A stretch of DNA of 64,000 nucleotides from Myxococcales bacterium (lineage in GTDB: Bacteria; Myxococcota; Polyangia; Polyangiales; Polyangiaceae): the NCBI GenBank assembly GCA_003151595.1, contig PLXW01000111.1:15457-79456 (forward strand), in the 5' to 3' direction. The notes below the pieces were generated by a model. The model worked only from the letters and a program-made list of their open reading frames with translations. It did not search any database and was not told where the DNA came from. Positions 45,824 through 54,437 of this stretch are shown here, piece after piece; the first letter of the stretch is position 1; each line of letters starts with the position of its first letter. The position numbers and the translations under genes were made by a program.

Positions 45824-46135
45824 GGACCGCTGATGCTAGCAGCACATCCGCGGATGAGTTCGAGCCGCACGCACACGATCGTGAAAGAAGTGTGGGGTGA
45901 TGCCCCGTGGCCGAGGGGTAGACGCCTCAGCCCGCGGAGCCGACCGGGCCGCAAGCACCGAGGATGAATCGCGGCGATCGCGGGGGCGCGCTCGATGTGA
46001 GTCACGGACGCCATGGCGAAGATTCGGCCATGGCGTCGCGCGGCGACGCTCTCTCACGTCGGCGCCATTTCCTCCCAGGCTGCGCTTCGCCGTTCGCTTG
46101 CTCCGAGGGCATGGAACTGGCCTAGCATTTCGATC
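45824..46135. other. Intergenic region with a 12-bp palindrome, no gene
   Basis: 312 bp between the divergent PP2C and Cys-rich lipoprotein genes. CATCCGCGGATG (45845-45856) is a perfect palindrome 22 bp upstream of the PP2C start and could be an operator. A tRNA-like stretch near 45902 was examined and rejected. No promoter could be assigned with confidence. Confidence 0.35.
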
Positions 46136-48289
46136 ATGGCCGAAAAGTACACTGCGGTCCGTTCACTCGGATCGCGTGGTTCGTGGTCGCTCGTCGCCGC
46201 TCTTCTCCTCCCCCTCGCGTCGTGCGTAGCGCTCGCGTCGACCGGCTGCGGAGGATCCGAAGGGGTCATCAACGACGTCGATGGGAGCGCGGCGAGCGAC
46301 GCGACGTCGAACAACAACGGTGACGGCTCGAACGTCGTGGGCGACGACAGCGGCAACGTCACGGGCGACGACGCCACGAGCAGCGGCGACGGCGCGGGCA
46401 ACGGCGACGACGGATCGGCCAGCGGCGACGGCAGCCTGACCGACGGCGGCGCCGACGCGGGCGACGCCGATCCGTTCCTCCCCGACGGCGCCGTGGGCGG
46501 CGACGGTTGCGTACCGAACATCTGCTCGGACATCGGTCCCGGCGCGTGCGGCATCATCGACAACTGCGGGCAGTCGATCGTCTGCGGCGACGCCGGCGGC
46601 ACCTGTCCGTCGACCGAGACGTGCAACGTCGATACGCACACGTGCGGCTCGAAGAACGCGTCGTGCGCGGCGCAAGGCGCGGAGTGCGGCGTCATCACCG
46701 ACTCGTGCGGTGTGGAAGTGGCGTGTCCGTCGTGCCCTGCGCCGCAGGTCTGCAACGCGACGACGCATCAGTGCGTCGCCTGCGTGCCGCCGGCGCAAGC
46801 CGACTGCGCGGGCAAGTGCGTGACGTCGCTCACCGGATGCGGGACGACGATCACGTGCACGGCGACCGCGTGCACCGGCACCGCGAAGTGCAGCGCGCTT
46901 ACCGGCTCGTGCTGCACGCCGCTCACGTGCGCCAGCGCGGGCGTGTGCGATCCGGGCGGCGGCGCGATCGTGAGCGACGGATGCGGCGGCAAGCTGACCG
47001 GCTGCACGAAGTGTCCCCCCGTCGCGCTCCCCCCGTTGTGCAACGGCAAGTGCGGCACGCTGAAGAACACGTGCGGCGACTCGGTGAACTGCGGAACCGT
47101 CGCGTGCAACATGGACGGCGGGCACGGACAACAGTGCGTGAACAACACCTGCACCTGCGTCTCGCCGTGCACCGGCAACGTTTGCGGCACGCACAACGAC
47201 TCGTGCGGCAACCCGGTCAACTGCGGTTGCGCGACGGCGCCGGGCGGTCACACGTGCGGCGCGGCAGGCACCTGCTGCACGCCTGCGACGTGCGGGCCCG
47301 ACGACTGCGGCACCAAGCACGACGCCTGCACCAACACGAATCTCAACTGCGGCGCGACGAACAACTGCTCCACCGACGGCACGAAGACCTTCTGCGGGAG
47401 CAACGGCCAGTGCTGCGCGTCCGCGACGTGCGGACCCGACGACTGCGGCGACAAGGTCGACTCGTGCACCGGCACCACCCTTCACTGCGGCGCGACCAAC
47501 ACCTGCGCCGCCGACGGCACGAAGACCTTCTGCGGAAGCAACGGCCAGTGTTGCGCGCCCGCCGTCTGCGGACCCGACGACTGCGGTACGAAGCACGACG
47601 ACTGCACGAACACGGATCTCAACTGCGGCGCGACCAACAACTGCTCGACCGACGGCGCGAAGACGACCTGTGGAAGCAACGGCCAGTGCTGCGCGCCGGC
47701 CACGTGCGGACCGGACGATTGCGGAAACGCGAAGGCCGATCCATGCACGGGGACCACGATCGATTGCAGCGCGAACAACTGCGCGACCGACGGACCGAAG
47801 ACCTTCTGCAGTGCGAGCGGCACCTGCTGCACGCCGAACACGACCTGCCCGACCGACAGCTGCACGTCGTTCACCGACTCGTGCACCGGCACGCAGGTCC
47901 AGTGCGGAGGCAACTGCGGCGGGAGCAGCGACGGCAAGACGACCTGCCGGAACGGCAACTGCTGCCAGCCGGCGACCGGATGCCCTGCGGGGCTGTGCGG
48001 GACCTACGTCGATCCGTGCAGCGGCACTTCGTTCGCGTGCTCGACGTCGTGCGGAACCAATCCGTGCATCGACAACCACTGCTGCACGCCGACGTCGTGC
48101 GCCAACGTGAAGTCGTGCAAGCCGATCAGCCCCGGCTGCGGGCTCCCCTCGGTCACGTGCGTGAAGTGCCCGACGGGCTCGGAGTGCCTGGCCGACGGCT
48201 CGTGCTGCGCGCCGGCGACGTGCCCGGCGGGGTTCGAGGGGTCGTTCGACGACGGGTGCGGTGACACCTTGTTCTGCGAACCGCACTAG
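46136..48289 (+). CDS. Cys-rich tandem-repeat surface lipoprotein
   Basis: 717 residues from ATG 46136. Signal ends at ALASTGC (Cys 37). Residues 40-125 are an Asp/Gly/Ser/Asn-rich spacer. The rest contains roughly 90 Cys in imperfect repeats; four are near identical, 46 residues each, starting CCxPATCGPDDCGTKHDxC and NCGATNNCSTDG. Regular Cys spacing suggests stacked disulfide-bonded modules that stand away from the cell, perhaps for adhesion or protection. No enzyme motif. Probably expanded by unequal crossing-over. Confidence 0.78.
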   Translation: MAEKYTAVRSLGSRGSWSLVAALLLPLASCVALASTGCGGSEGVINDVDGSAASDATSNNNGDGSNVVGDDSGNVTGDDATSSGDGAGNGDDGSASGDGSLTDGGADAGDADPFLPDGAVGGDGCVPNICSDIGPGACGIIDNCGQSIVCGDAGGTCPSTETCNVDTHTCGSKNASCAAQGAECGVITDSCGVEVACPSCPAPQVCNATTHQCVACVPPAQADCAGKCVTSLTGCGTTITCTATACTGTAKCSALTGSCCTPLTCASAGVCDPGGGAIVSDGCGGKLTGCTKCPPVALPPLCNGKCGTLKNTCGDSVNCGTVACNMDGGHGQQCVNNTCTCVSPCTGNVCGTHNDSCGNPVNCGCATAPGGHTCGAAGTCCTPATCGPDDCGTKHDACTNTNLNCGATNNCSTDGTKTFCGSNGQCCASATCGPDDCGDKVDSCTGTTLHCGATNTCAADGTKTFCGSNGQCCAPAVCGPDDCGTKHDDCTNTDLNCGATNNCSTDGAKTTCGSNGQCCAPATCGPDDCGNAKADPCTGTTIDCSANNCATDGPKTFCSASGTCCTPNTTCPTDSCTSFTDSCTGTQVQCGGNCGGSSDGKTTCRNGNCCQPATGCPAGLCGTYVDPCSGTSFACSTSCGTNPCIDNHCCTPTSCANVKSCKPISPGCGLPSVTCVKCPTGSECLADGSCCAPATCPAGFEGSFDDGCGDTLFCEPH
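47273..47824 (+). repeat. Four tandem 138-bp coding repeats
   Basis: Units at 47273-47410, 47411-47548, 47549-47686 and 47687-47824 encode 46-residue copies inside the Cys-rich lipoprotein. The first and third are the most alike (TKHD-CTNT-LNCGATNNCSTDG); the fourth is most diverged, and decayed copies continue beyond it. Confidence 0.85.
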
Positions 48290-48412
48290 GGATCGTTCCA
48301 TCGCCGGCCGATAGCGTCGCGCTGCCGGCGTCGGCTCGTTGCGGCGTACCGTCGTACGCCTCACTCGCCTCCTTGGCATCGCTCGCTCTCGACCGACGCT
48401 GGAACGATCCCT
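48288..48412. repeat. Hairpin element with 13-bp perfect inverted ends
   Basis: AGGGATCGTTCCA (48288-48300) recurs inverted as TGGAACGATCCCT (48400-48412). Inside lies a perfect GGCGTAC/GTACGCC stem and further GC-rich dyads. It occupies almost all of the gap between the convergent Cys-rich lipoprotein and birA, overlapping the lipoprotein stop codon, so it may act as a terminator; its size and nested structure also resemble a small palindromic repeat element. Confidence 0.55.
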
Positions 48413-48418
48413 CCTCGA

Positions 48419-49213
48419 TCAAACGAGGTGAACTTCGCCGGCGATCCAGCGCGTCAGGAGTCCGTCGGCGCGGCGGACGAGCAGGCGGCCGTCGAGGTCG
48501 ATTCCTTCGGCGACGCCTTCTCCCGACTCGCTGCGAACCTTCGCGCCGCGGAGGGCGTCGGCCTGGGCGAGGCGGGCGTGGACGAGGCCGAGGCCGCGGG
48601 CGGCGACGAGGGTGACGTCGCGATCGAGGGCGGTGAGGAGGTCGGCGAGGATCTCGGCGCGGTCGGCGGGGCGATCCGAGAGGAGCGCGACCGAGGTGGC
48701 GCGCGCGGCGAGGTCGTCGGGGAAGTGGCGCGTGTGGACATTGATGCCGACGCCGACGACGAGCGCCGACGACTTGCCGTGCGTGATCGCTTCGACGAGG
48801 ACGCCGGCGATCTTCTTTCGATCGGCGCCGACGACGACGTCGTTCGGCCACTTGATGCGTACGTCGGCGGTGGGCGCGGCGATCGCGATCGCGTCGCGCG
48901 CAGCGAGGCCGGCGACGAGCGCCAGGAGCGGCAAGCGCGCCGGCGTGCAGTCGACCCGCACGAGCACCGACACGAGCACGTTCTCGCCTCGCGGAGAGAC
49001 CCACGCACGCCCCTGCCTCCCCCGCCCCGCGGACTGCGACTCGGCGAGCCACGTCGATCCGTGAACCGCGCCTTCGCGTGCGGCGCGCTTGGCTTCGTCG
49101 TTCGTCGAGGTGGTCTCGTCCAGCACGTGGAGCGGCGTGCCGAGACCGATCCCGCGCTCGGCGATGAGCGCGGGGGCGCGGACGAGATCGGGCGAGGCGC
49201 GGCGATCGATCAC
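48419..49213 (-). CDS. birA: Biotin-[acetyl-CoA-carboxylase] ligase
   Basis: 264 residues from GTG 49213, which overlaps the nadC stop (GTGA). Catalytic motifs: ETTSTNDEAKRAA, SAGRGRQGRAWVSP (biotin/ATP loop), IKWPNDVVV, KKIAGVLVE and GVGINVH. It makes biotinyl-AMP and attaches biotin to carboxyl carrier protein. No N-terminal DNA-binding domain, so a plain ligase rather than the E. coli repressor type. Last gene of the operon. Confidence 0.93.
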   Translation of the reverse strand: MIDRRASPDLVRAPALIAERGIGLGTPLHVLDETTSTNDEAKRAAREGAVHGSTWLAESQSAGRGRQGRAWVSPRGENVLVSVLVRVDCTPARLPLLALVAGLAARDAIAIAAPTADVRIKWPNDVVVGADRKKIAGVLVEAITHGKSSALVVGVGINVHTRHFPDDLAARATSVALLSDRPADRAEILADLLTALDRDVTLVAARGLGLVHARLAQADALRGAKVRSESGEGVAEGIDLDGRLLVRRADGLLTRWIAGEVHLV

Positions 49214-50061
49214 GCGACGAAGTCGAGGCCGATGTCGGCCGCGGGCGAGGAGTGCGTGAGCGCGCCGACCGAGATGGCATCGACCCCGGCGCGCGAGAGC
49301 TCGGATACGCGCGCGAGCGTGATGCCGCCGGACGCTTCGAGGATCGCGCGACCGCGCGTGCGCTTGACGGCTTCGGTGACGGTCGCCGTATCCATGTTGT
49401 CGAGCAGGATGATGTCGGCCTTCGCCGCGATCGCTTCGTCGAGCTGCGCCAGCGTGTCCACTTCGCACTCGACGCGGGACGTGTGAGGCGCGTGATCGCG
49501 CGCGCGCTCGATCGCGCGGGCGATGCTGCCGCAGGCCGCGATGTGGTTGTCCTTGATGAGCACCGCGCTGCCCAGGTTGTCGCGATGATTCTTCCCGCCG
49601 CCGCAGCGAACTGCGTAGCGCTCCAGGAGTCGAAGACCGGGCGTCGTCTTTCGCGTGTCGGTGATTCGCGTGCTGGAGCCGGGCGCGAGCGCATCGACGT
49701 ACGCGCGCGTCGACGTGGCGACGCCGCTCAGGCGTTGCGCGAAGTTCAAGGCGACCCGCTCGGCCATCAAGATCGATCGCGCGCTCCCCGACACGCGCCA
49801 CAGCGTCGTCCCCTTCGTCACGCGCTCGCCGTCTCGCACGAGCACCTCGAAACGAAGCCCCGGATCGACCTGCGCGAAGACGCGCGCCACCACCGGCGCT
49901 CCGCACGCCGCGATCGATCCGCGCGCGACGCCGTTCGCCGACGCGGTCGCCTCAGCGTCGATGCACGCTTCGGTCGTCACGTCGCCCGAGACGAGGTCCT
50001 CGGCGAGCGCGCGAAGGACGATCGGATCGACGAGCGGGAGCGGCAAATCGTGGGTGATCAT
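49210..50061 (-). CDS. nadC: Nicotinate-nucleotide pyrophosphorylase (carboxylating)
   Basis: 283 residues, usual length. Converts quinolinate and PRPP to nicotinate mononucleotide, CO2 and PPi in de novo NAD synthesis. Motifs: EDLVSGDVTTEA, ERVALNFAQRLSGVAT, ITDTRKTTPGLR, RCGGGKNHRDNL, LIKDNHI, VECEVDTLAQLDEA, LDNM and EASGGITL, ending in ISVGALTHSSPAADIGLDF. Co-transcribed with the HAD gene upstream (31 bp) and birA downstream. Confidence 0.97.
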   Translation of the reverse strand: MITHDLPLPLVDPIVLRALAEDLVSGDVTTEACIDAEATASANGVARGSIAACGAPVVARVFAQVDPGLRFEVLVRDGERVTKGTTLWRVSGSARSILMAERVALNFAQRLSGVATSTRAYVDALAPGSSTRITDTRKTTPGLRLLERYAVRCGGGKNHRDNLGSAVLIKDNHIAACGSIARAIERARDHAPHTSRVECEVDTLAQLDEAIAAKADIILLDNMDTATVTEAVKRTRGRAILEASGGITLARVSELSRAGVDAISVGALTHSSPAADIGLDFVA

Positions 50062-50092
50062 CGTGAGTGTGTCTCTCCGCGCGTTCGTAGCA

Positions 50093-50746
50093 TCACCACG
50101 CTTCGACGCGCCAGCCGCGCTTCTTCGCCTCGCGCGCCAGGCGCGGATCGGGGTTCACGATGACCGGCTCGCCGACGCGAAGGAGGAGCGGGAGATCGGT
50201 GTACGAGTCGCTGTAGAAGACGGCCTCGCCGAGATCGAAGCCGAGCGATTTGGCCAGCTGCTCGGCGCGCACGACCTTCCCTTCGCCGAAGCAGAACGGC
50301 GGCACGATGCGCCCGGTGAAGCAGCCGTTGGCGTCGAGCTCGAGCTCGCTGGCGATCCAGTGATCGATGCGGAGCGACCGCGCGAGCGGGCGCGTGACGT
50401 ACGGCGTCGCGGCGGTGGCGATGGCCAGAATGTCTCCGGCAGCCCGATGTCGTGCGACCGCCTCGCGACCGCGATCGGCCACGTGCTTCTCGACGTACGC
50501 CAGGAACCAGTCGTCGCATCGCGCGGCGAGCACGGTCTCGGCCATCCCCGCATAGCTCGCGAGCGCGCGCGTGGCGACGGCGGGCGCGTCGATGATCCCG
50601 AGCGTGTACTGCGCGACCCAGTACGAGACGCGGAGCGCGTCGCGCCACGTGGCCTCGCCGCGATCGCGCTGGTAGCGCACGTAGAGGCTCGCCGTCTCCT
50701 TGCGGACGAGCGTGCGATCGAGATCGAAGAGTGCTCCACGCGGCAT
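50093..50746 (-). CDS. HAD-IB family phosphatase (SerB-like)
   Basis: 217 residues. HAD motif I is FDLDRTLVRKE (Asp nucleophile, with R in place of the common G), motif II in AIATAATPYVTRPLA, lysine in GEGKVVRAEQL and motif IV YSDSYTDLPLLL. The helical cap and 'YVRYQRDRG' region fit the HAD-IB subgroup that includes phosphoserine phosphatase-like and lysophosphatidic-acid-type enzymes. Cytoplasmic; substrate unknown. Starts 12 bp after the CPBP gene. Confidence 0.85.
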   Translation of the reverse strand: MPRGALFDLDRTLVRKETASLYVRYQRDRGEATWRDALRVSYWVAQYTLGIIDAPAVATRALASYAGMAETVLAARCDDWFLAYVEKHVADRGREAVARHRAAGDILAIATAATPYVTRPLARSLRIDHWIASELELDANGCFTGRIVPPFCFGEGKVVRAEQLAKSLGFDLGEAVFYSDSYTDLPLLLRVGEPVIVNPDPRLAREAKKRGWRVEAW

Positions 50747-50758
50747 CGTTGGTCCTCT

Positions 50759-51466
50759 TCAATACATCCCGAAGCCGCGGCCTAGCGCTTCGCTGAAGAC
50801 GTTGCAAAGCGCGTGGTACGCGATGGACGCACCGACCCCGCCGGTGCGCGCGCGGAGCCAACCGAAGACGAGCGCGGGGAAGAAGACCGCGAGGCGCGCG
50901 GGCTGGTGAATCGTCGCCACGTGACCGAGCGCGAAGATGGCGCTCGCCAGCAAGATGCCCGGACCGACGTTCGCCCCCGCGATGCGCCAGCGCGGTGCCC
51001 ATACGTCGTCGAGTCGCGACTGCAGGTACCCGCGGTAGAACGCCTCTTCCGGCAGGGCGATGATGACGAGCTGACCGACGACCTCGTTCGCGATCTCCGA
51101 AGGGTGCGGCGTGAGCGCGAACATCCCGTGCGCGTGCCACCAGTACCGCCACCCGAAATAGAACGGCACGAACGTCACCACGCAAAACGCGACCGCCCAC
51201 CCGGCCGCACGCAGCGCGCTCTTCGTCACGCCCCGCACGTCGATCGACCCGCGCAGCACGAGCCCGCCGAACGCGAGCCCGGACCGCGCGACGAGCGCGT
51301 CGTCTCGCCGCCACACCAGCCACCACGTCGCCGCGAGGAACACGAACCCCACGCCCGTCGCCACGTACGACGACGGCATGCGCGCCGACACGAGCGTGAC
51401 CGCCCCGGTGACCAGGATCGACGCGAGGAGCGCCTCCAGCAGCGCGCGGCGTCGTTCGGGGGTCAC
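50759..51466 (-). CDS. CPBP (Abi/CAAX-type) intramembrane metalloprotease
   Basis: 235 residues from GTG 51466; the frame continues upstream but without good starts. About six hydrophobic helices. Family motifs: EEAFYRGYLQ, FALGHV and ASIAYHALCN, which supply the Glu/Glu/His/His metal site. Family members process prenylated peptides, bacteriocins or act in immunity. Leads the CPBP-HAD-nadC-birA operon and is divergent from msrC (72 bp). Confidence 0.87.
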   Translation of the reverse strand: MTPERRRALLEALLASILVTGAVTLVSARMPSSYVATGVGFVFLAATWWLVWRRDDALVARSGLAFGGLVLRGSIDVRGVTKSALRAAGWAVAFCVVTFVPFYFGWRYWWHAHGMFALTPHPSEIANEVVGQLVIIALPEEAFYRGYLQSRLDDVWAPRWRIAGANVGPGILLASAIFALGHVATIHQPARLAVFFPALVFGWLRARTGGVGASIAYHALCNVFSEALGRGFGMY

Positions 51467-51538
51467 GCGGAGTGACTTATCACGCGGGGCCGGCGATGGC
51501 GCGTGGTCGCCAGCAGGGTTACGTCCTAGAGAAGAACC

Positions 51539-52063
51539 ATGAGCGAAGGGATCGATCTCGAGTGCGCGCCGCGCGATGTCCTCCTCCAGCCCTCGGCGCG
51601 TCTCCTCCGTCTCCAGCGCGCGGTGCCGCAGATTCGCGCCGTGCTCGCCGGCGAGACCGACGCGGTCGCGCTGCAAGCGACGCTCGCCTGCCTGCTCTGG
51701 GAGGCGCTACCTCAGACGAACTGGTGCGGCTTCTATCGGCGCGTCGGACCGACGACGCTGGCGGTCGGCCCGTACCACGGCAACATGGGGTGCCTGCGCA
51801 TCGAGTTCACGCGCGGCGTGTGCGGAGCGGCCGCGCGCACCGGAACCACGCAGCGCGTCGCCGACGTGCACGCTTTTGCGGGACACATCGCGTGCGACGA
51901 CCGCACGCGGGCCGAGCTGGTCGTGCCGGTGGTCGCGCGCGGCGAGCTCCGCGCCGTGCTCGATCTCGACTCGCCGTTCGTCGACGCGTTCGGCGCGGAA
52001 GAAGCGACCCTCCTCGAGTCGCTCGTCGCCGAGATCTTCGACCGCGGCGACGTGGTGTGGTGA
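51539..52063 (+). CDS. msrC: Free methionine-(R)-sulfoxide reductase, GAF domain
   Basis: 174 residues. GAF fold with the family signature: NWCGFY (61-66), GPYHGNMGCLRI with C85, RGVCGAA with C95 and GHIACDD with C119, matching the three catalytic cysteines of E. coli YebR. Reduces free Met-R-sulfoxide with thioredoxin. Last codons overlap the start of the S10-like gene, giving coupled translation. Confidence 0.93.
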   Translation: MSEGIDLECAPRDVLLQPSARLLRLQRAVPQIRAVLAGETDAVALQATLACLLWEALPQTNWCGFYRRVGPTTLAVGPYHGNMGCLRIEFTRGVCGAAARTGTTQRVADVHAFAGHIACDDRTRAELVVPVVARGELRAVLDLDSPFVDAFGAEEATLLESLVAEIFDRGDVVW

Positions 52064-53487
52064 GACGCACCTCCGTCTTCGCCGTCCTCGCGCTCGCCGC
52101 CGTCGATTGCGGCAAGGCGCCGGCGCCCGCGACGCCGTCGGCGCCTCCGGTCACCGTCGAAGCGGGCTTCGTCGAGGTTCCGACGCGCGACGTGAGCGTG
52201 AAGGGGCAGCCCGTGCATATCGCCGCCACCGCTCGCCTCTTTTACAACCTCCGCCCGGCCGATCAGGATCCGGAGGACAAGCCGATCTTCTTCCTCTTCA
52301 ACGGCTTCGCGGCCGAGGTGGTCCGCGCCTTCGGCACGGGTCCCACGACGGTCATCGAAGGGGGAACCGTCGTCGCGAATCCCTCGTCCTATACCCAGTT
52401 CGCGAACCTCGTGTATCTGGAGCCGCGGCAGGCCGGGTACTCCTACGACGTCATCGCCGGGCGCGCTCCCACCGCAGCCGACTGCGCGCCGACCATCTTC
52501 AACGAGTACGTCGATGCCGCGGACGTCCTCCTCGGCGCGCTCGCGTTCCTCGACGCGCACCCGCAGCTTCACGGCCCGGTCTACTGGATGGGAGAGAGCT
52601 ACGCGGGGGTTCGCATCACATGGCTCCTCGCGTACCTCCGCGGTCGCTGGGATCTCGCCTCGTATGAAGACGCGACGCTGACGGCGAAGCTCGCGCAGAC
52701 ACCGCGAGCCGCGTCGCTGCGCGCGGGGGAGATCCTGATCGAGGCGTGGCTGGCCGGAGGCGCGCATGCGGCGGCGATCGGCGCCGAGTGCACCGATCCG
52801 GTTCTCCTCGCGGGCGTCGCGGGGAGCGTGAACGCGCCCTGCGCGGGCGACGACGCTTGCGCGTGCGCCAGCTCGAACGATCGGAGCCCCTACAACTACA
52901 CGTACACGGTGGAGCGTCAGACCGCGCGCGAGACCGAGGCGTCCGCGGCGCACATCTTCCCGGATCGAGCCGCGGCGCTCCTCGGCGTGCCGTTGACGTC
53001 GATCCCGCTGCTCGCCGCCGCAGCGCGCGCGCAAGGGTTCAAGTGCAGTGCGCCCGACAGCACGGTCCCCGCCGAAGACGTCCTCGTCGCCGCGCTGGGT
53101 GCGCTCCCTGCGGGGCAGTCGTACTACGTTCCTTACTCACCGCTCTTGCCCGGCAAGGAGACCAGCGCGACGACCCTCGACTGGCGCACCGTGAACGACG
53201 AGGGGCTCGCCTTCGTCGACAACCTCCGCGACGTACCCACGTTCGTGACGGCCGGCGCGCGAGACCTCGTGGTGCCCCCGCGGGCGCTGGCGCCGGCGCT
53301 CGAAGCCATCTTGGGCGCGAACGCGGTCGATGCCAGCTCGCCGACGAAGCTCGGCGTGACGACCGCGGGCGGGGAACGATTCATCGATGTCTTCGCGTAC
53401 CCGAGCGCGGGGCACATGGTCGAGATGATCGAGCCGGCGCAGCTCTCCGCCGACGTGCGCGCGTGGATCGCGTCCGCGGGACCGTGA
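52060..53487 (+). CDS. Serine carboxypeptidase (S10)-like exported protein
   Basis: 475 residues starting at GTG 52060 within the msrC stop. N-terminal signal (FAVLALAAVDC) resembles a lipobox though Asp before Cys is unusual. Alpha/beta hydrolase with nucleophile S180 in GESYAG, Asp in TAGARDLVVP and His in SAGHMVE, the order of S10 carboxypeptidases. A Cys-rich insertion (CAGDDACACASS) sits in the middle. Would trim C-termini of peptides outside the cytoplasm. Confidence 0.85.
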   Translation: MRRTSVFAVLALAAVDCGKAPAPATPSAPPVTVEAGFVEVPTRDVSVKGQPVHIAATARLFYNLRPADQDPEDKPIFFLFNGFAAEVVRAFGTGPTTVIEGGTVVANPSSYTQFANLVYLEPRQAGYSYDVIAGRAPTAADCAPTIFNEYVDAADVLLGALAFLDAHPQLHGPVYWMGESYAGVRITWLLAYLRGRWDLASYEDATLTAKLAQTPRAASLRAGEILIEAWLAGGAHAAAIGAECTDPVLLAGVAGSVNAPCAGDDACACASSNDRSPYNYTYTVERQTARETEASAAHIFPDRAAALLGVPLTSIPLLAAAARAQGFKCSAPDSTVPAEDVLVAALGALPAGQSYYVPYSPLLPGKETSATTLDWRTVNDEGLAFVDNLRDVPTFVTAGARDLVVPPRALAPALEAILGANAVDASSPTKLGVTTAGGERFIDVFAYPSAGHMVEMIEPAQLSADVRAWIASAGP

Positions 53488-53509
53488 ACGCGAGCGCTGC
53501 GAGCGTCGC

Positions 53510-53761
53510 TCAGCGCGCTCTCACCACCAACACTCCATCCATCGGCCCCGTCAGCTCGACGTCGATCACCGGCTTCGCGTCGTGGTTCAGCGCGACCTGC
53601 TCGATCGTTCCGATGAGCCCGCAATCGATCCAAAGCCCTTCGAGCGCAGGGTCTTGCGGGCACTCTTGGCGCGCGACGGCGTGCAGCCAGCGGAGCGCAT
53701 CGGCGAACGGGTAGCTCGTGCCGGCGGTCACGCGGAATCGGCGGGCGAGCGGCGCAGACAT
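53510..53761 (-). CDS. Small conserved-looking protein, unknown function
   Basis: 83 residues from ATG 53761, preceded at proper distance by GGAGGGG; an ATG four codons upstream is possible. Mixed alpha/beta composition (TAGTSYPFADALRWLHAVA, EGLWIDCGLIGTIEQVALNHD), no motif or signal. Convergent with the S10-like gene (22 bp). Codon pattern matches its neighbours, so it looks real. Confidence 0.5.
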   Translation of the reverse strand: MSAPLARRFRVTAGTSYPFADALRWLHAVARQECPQDPALEGLWIDCGLIGTIEQVALNHDAKPVIDVELTGPMDGVLVVRAR

Positions 53762-53832
53762 CAGCCCCTCCATGATCCGACGAGGGGAGCCGCGAGTCCA
53801 CGAGCACGCGCTCGGAAATCACTTCAGCTCGG

Positions 53833-54240
53833 CTACGGGCCCATCGCGATCGGCTCGGGCACCACGAGGTCGTCGGCGCTCTCCTTCTTGTCGGGCCCGT
53901 AGCTGATCACGATCGTCTGCCTCTCCTGGCACACGATCTGGAACGGCGTGTTCCAGGCGTCCAAGAGCTTCGACGCCGAGTCGATCAGCTCGGCGTCGCG
54001 CAGCATCCGGGGGGTCGGACACTCGTCGGCGTGATCGCTCCGCCAGTCGCTCGCCGCCGTCCGCACGACGCTGGCGTTCGTGAGCGTCAGCCCGATCTTG
54101 GCCTTCAGGAGCATCGGAAAGACGGCGACCGCGACGCCGCCGGCGATGAGCCCGAGGATGACGACGACGATCATCACCTCGATCAGCGTGACGCCGCGCG
54201 ACGGCGCGCGACGAACGTGACGGGGAGCGATGCGCTTCAT
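53833..54240 (-). CDS. Type IV pilin / pseudopilin-like protein
   Basis: 135 residues. Class III signal: positively charged leader PSRG then VTLIEVMIVVVILGLIAGGVAV, with cleavage expected after Gly 16 and E5 of the mature protein present. A globular C-terminal domain of about 80 residues follows with three Cys. Closest in form to GspG/PilE-type (pseudo)pilins. No secretion or pilus genes are beside it, so it is an orphan that presumably uses a system elsewhere. Confidence 0.88.
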   Translation of the reverse strand: MKRIAPRHVRRAPSRGVTLIEVMIVVVILGLIAGGVAVAVFPMLLKAKIGLTLTNASVVRTAASDWRSDHADECPTPRMLRDAELIDSASKLLDAWNTPFQIVCQERQTIVISYGPDKKESADDLVVPEPIAMGP

Positions 54241-54385
54241 GCGCGCGAGTAATGCGACGCTCGTGCCAGTCCTCGCTTCGCGGATTTCGCGCGCGATCCG
54301 ATCGGCGCCCCGCTCGACACCGCGTCACTCTGACAACGGCGCACCTGCGCCGATGACATCTCGACAAGAAGCGCTGCCAAACCGC

Positions 54386-54437
54386 GTTTGACGATTCGTC
54401 CAGTCGTCGTCAGCGCGCGTTGGACGAGTCGTCCAAC
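54386..54437. promoter_or_regulatory. Two operator-like palindromes 33 bp apart
   Basis: GTTGGACGAGTCGTCCAAC (54419-54437) is a perfect 9+1+9 palindrome. GTTTGACGATTCGTCCAGT (54386-54404) is a degenerate copy sharing the GACGA-TCGTC core. Centre-to-centre spacing is about three helical turns, as for cooperative repressor binding. They sit between the divergent pilin-like gene and the kinase relic and could once have controlled either. Confidence 0.5.

Noticed and set aside
45902..45992. tRNA-like stretch (GCCCCGTGGCCGAGGGGTAGACGC and onward, about 90 nt)
   Set aside because: The D-arm-like start is suggestive, but there is no T-arm, no matching anticodon stem and no proper acceptor complement or CCA.
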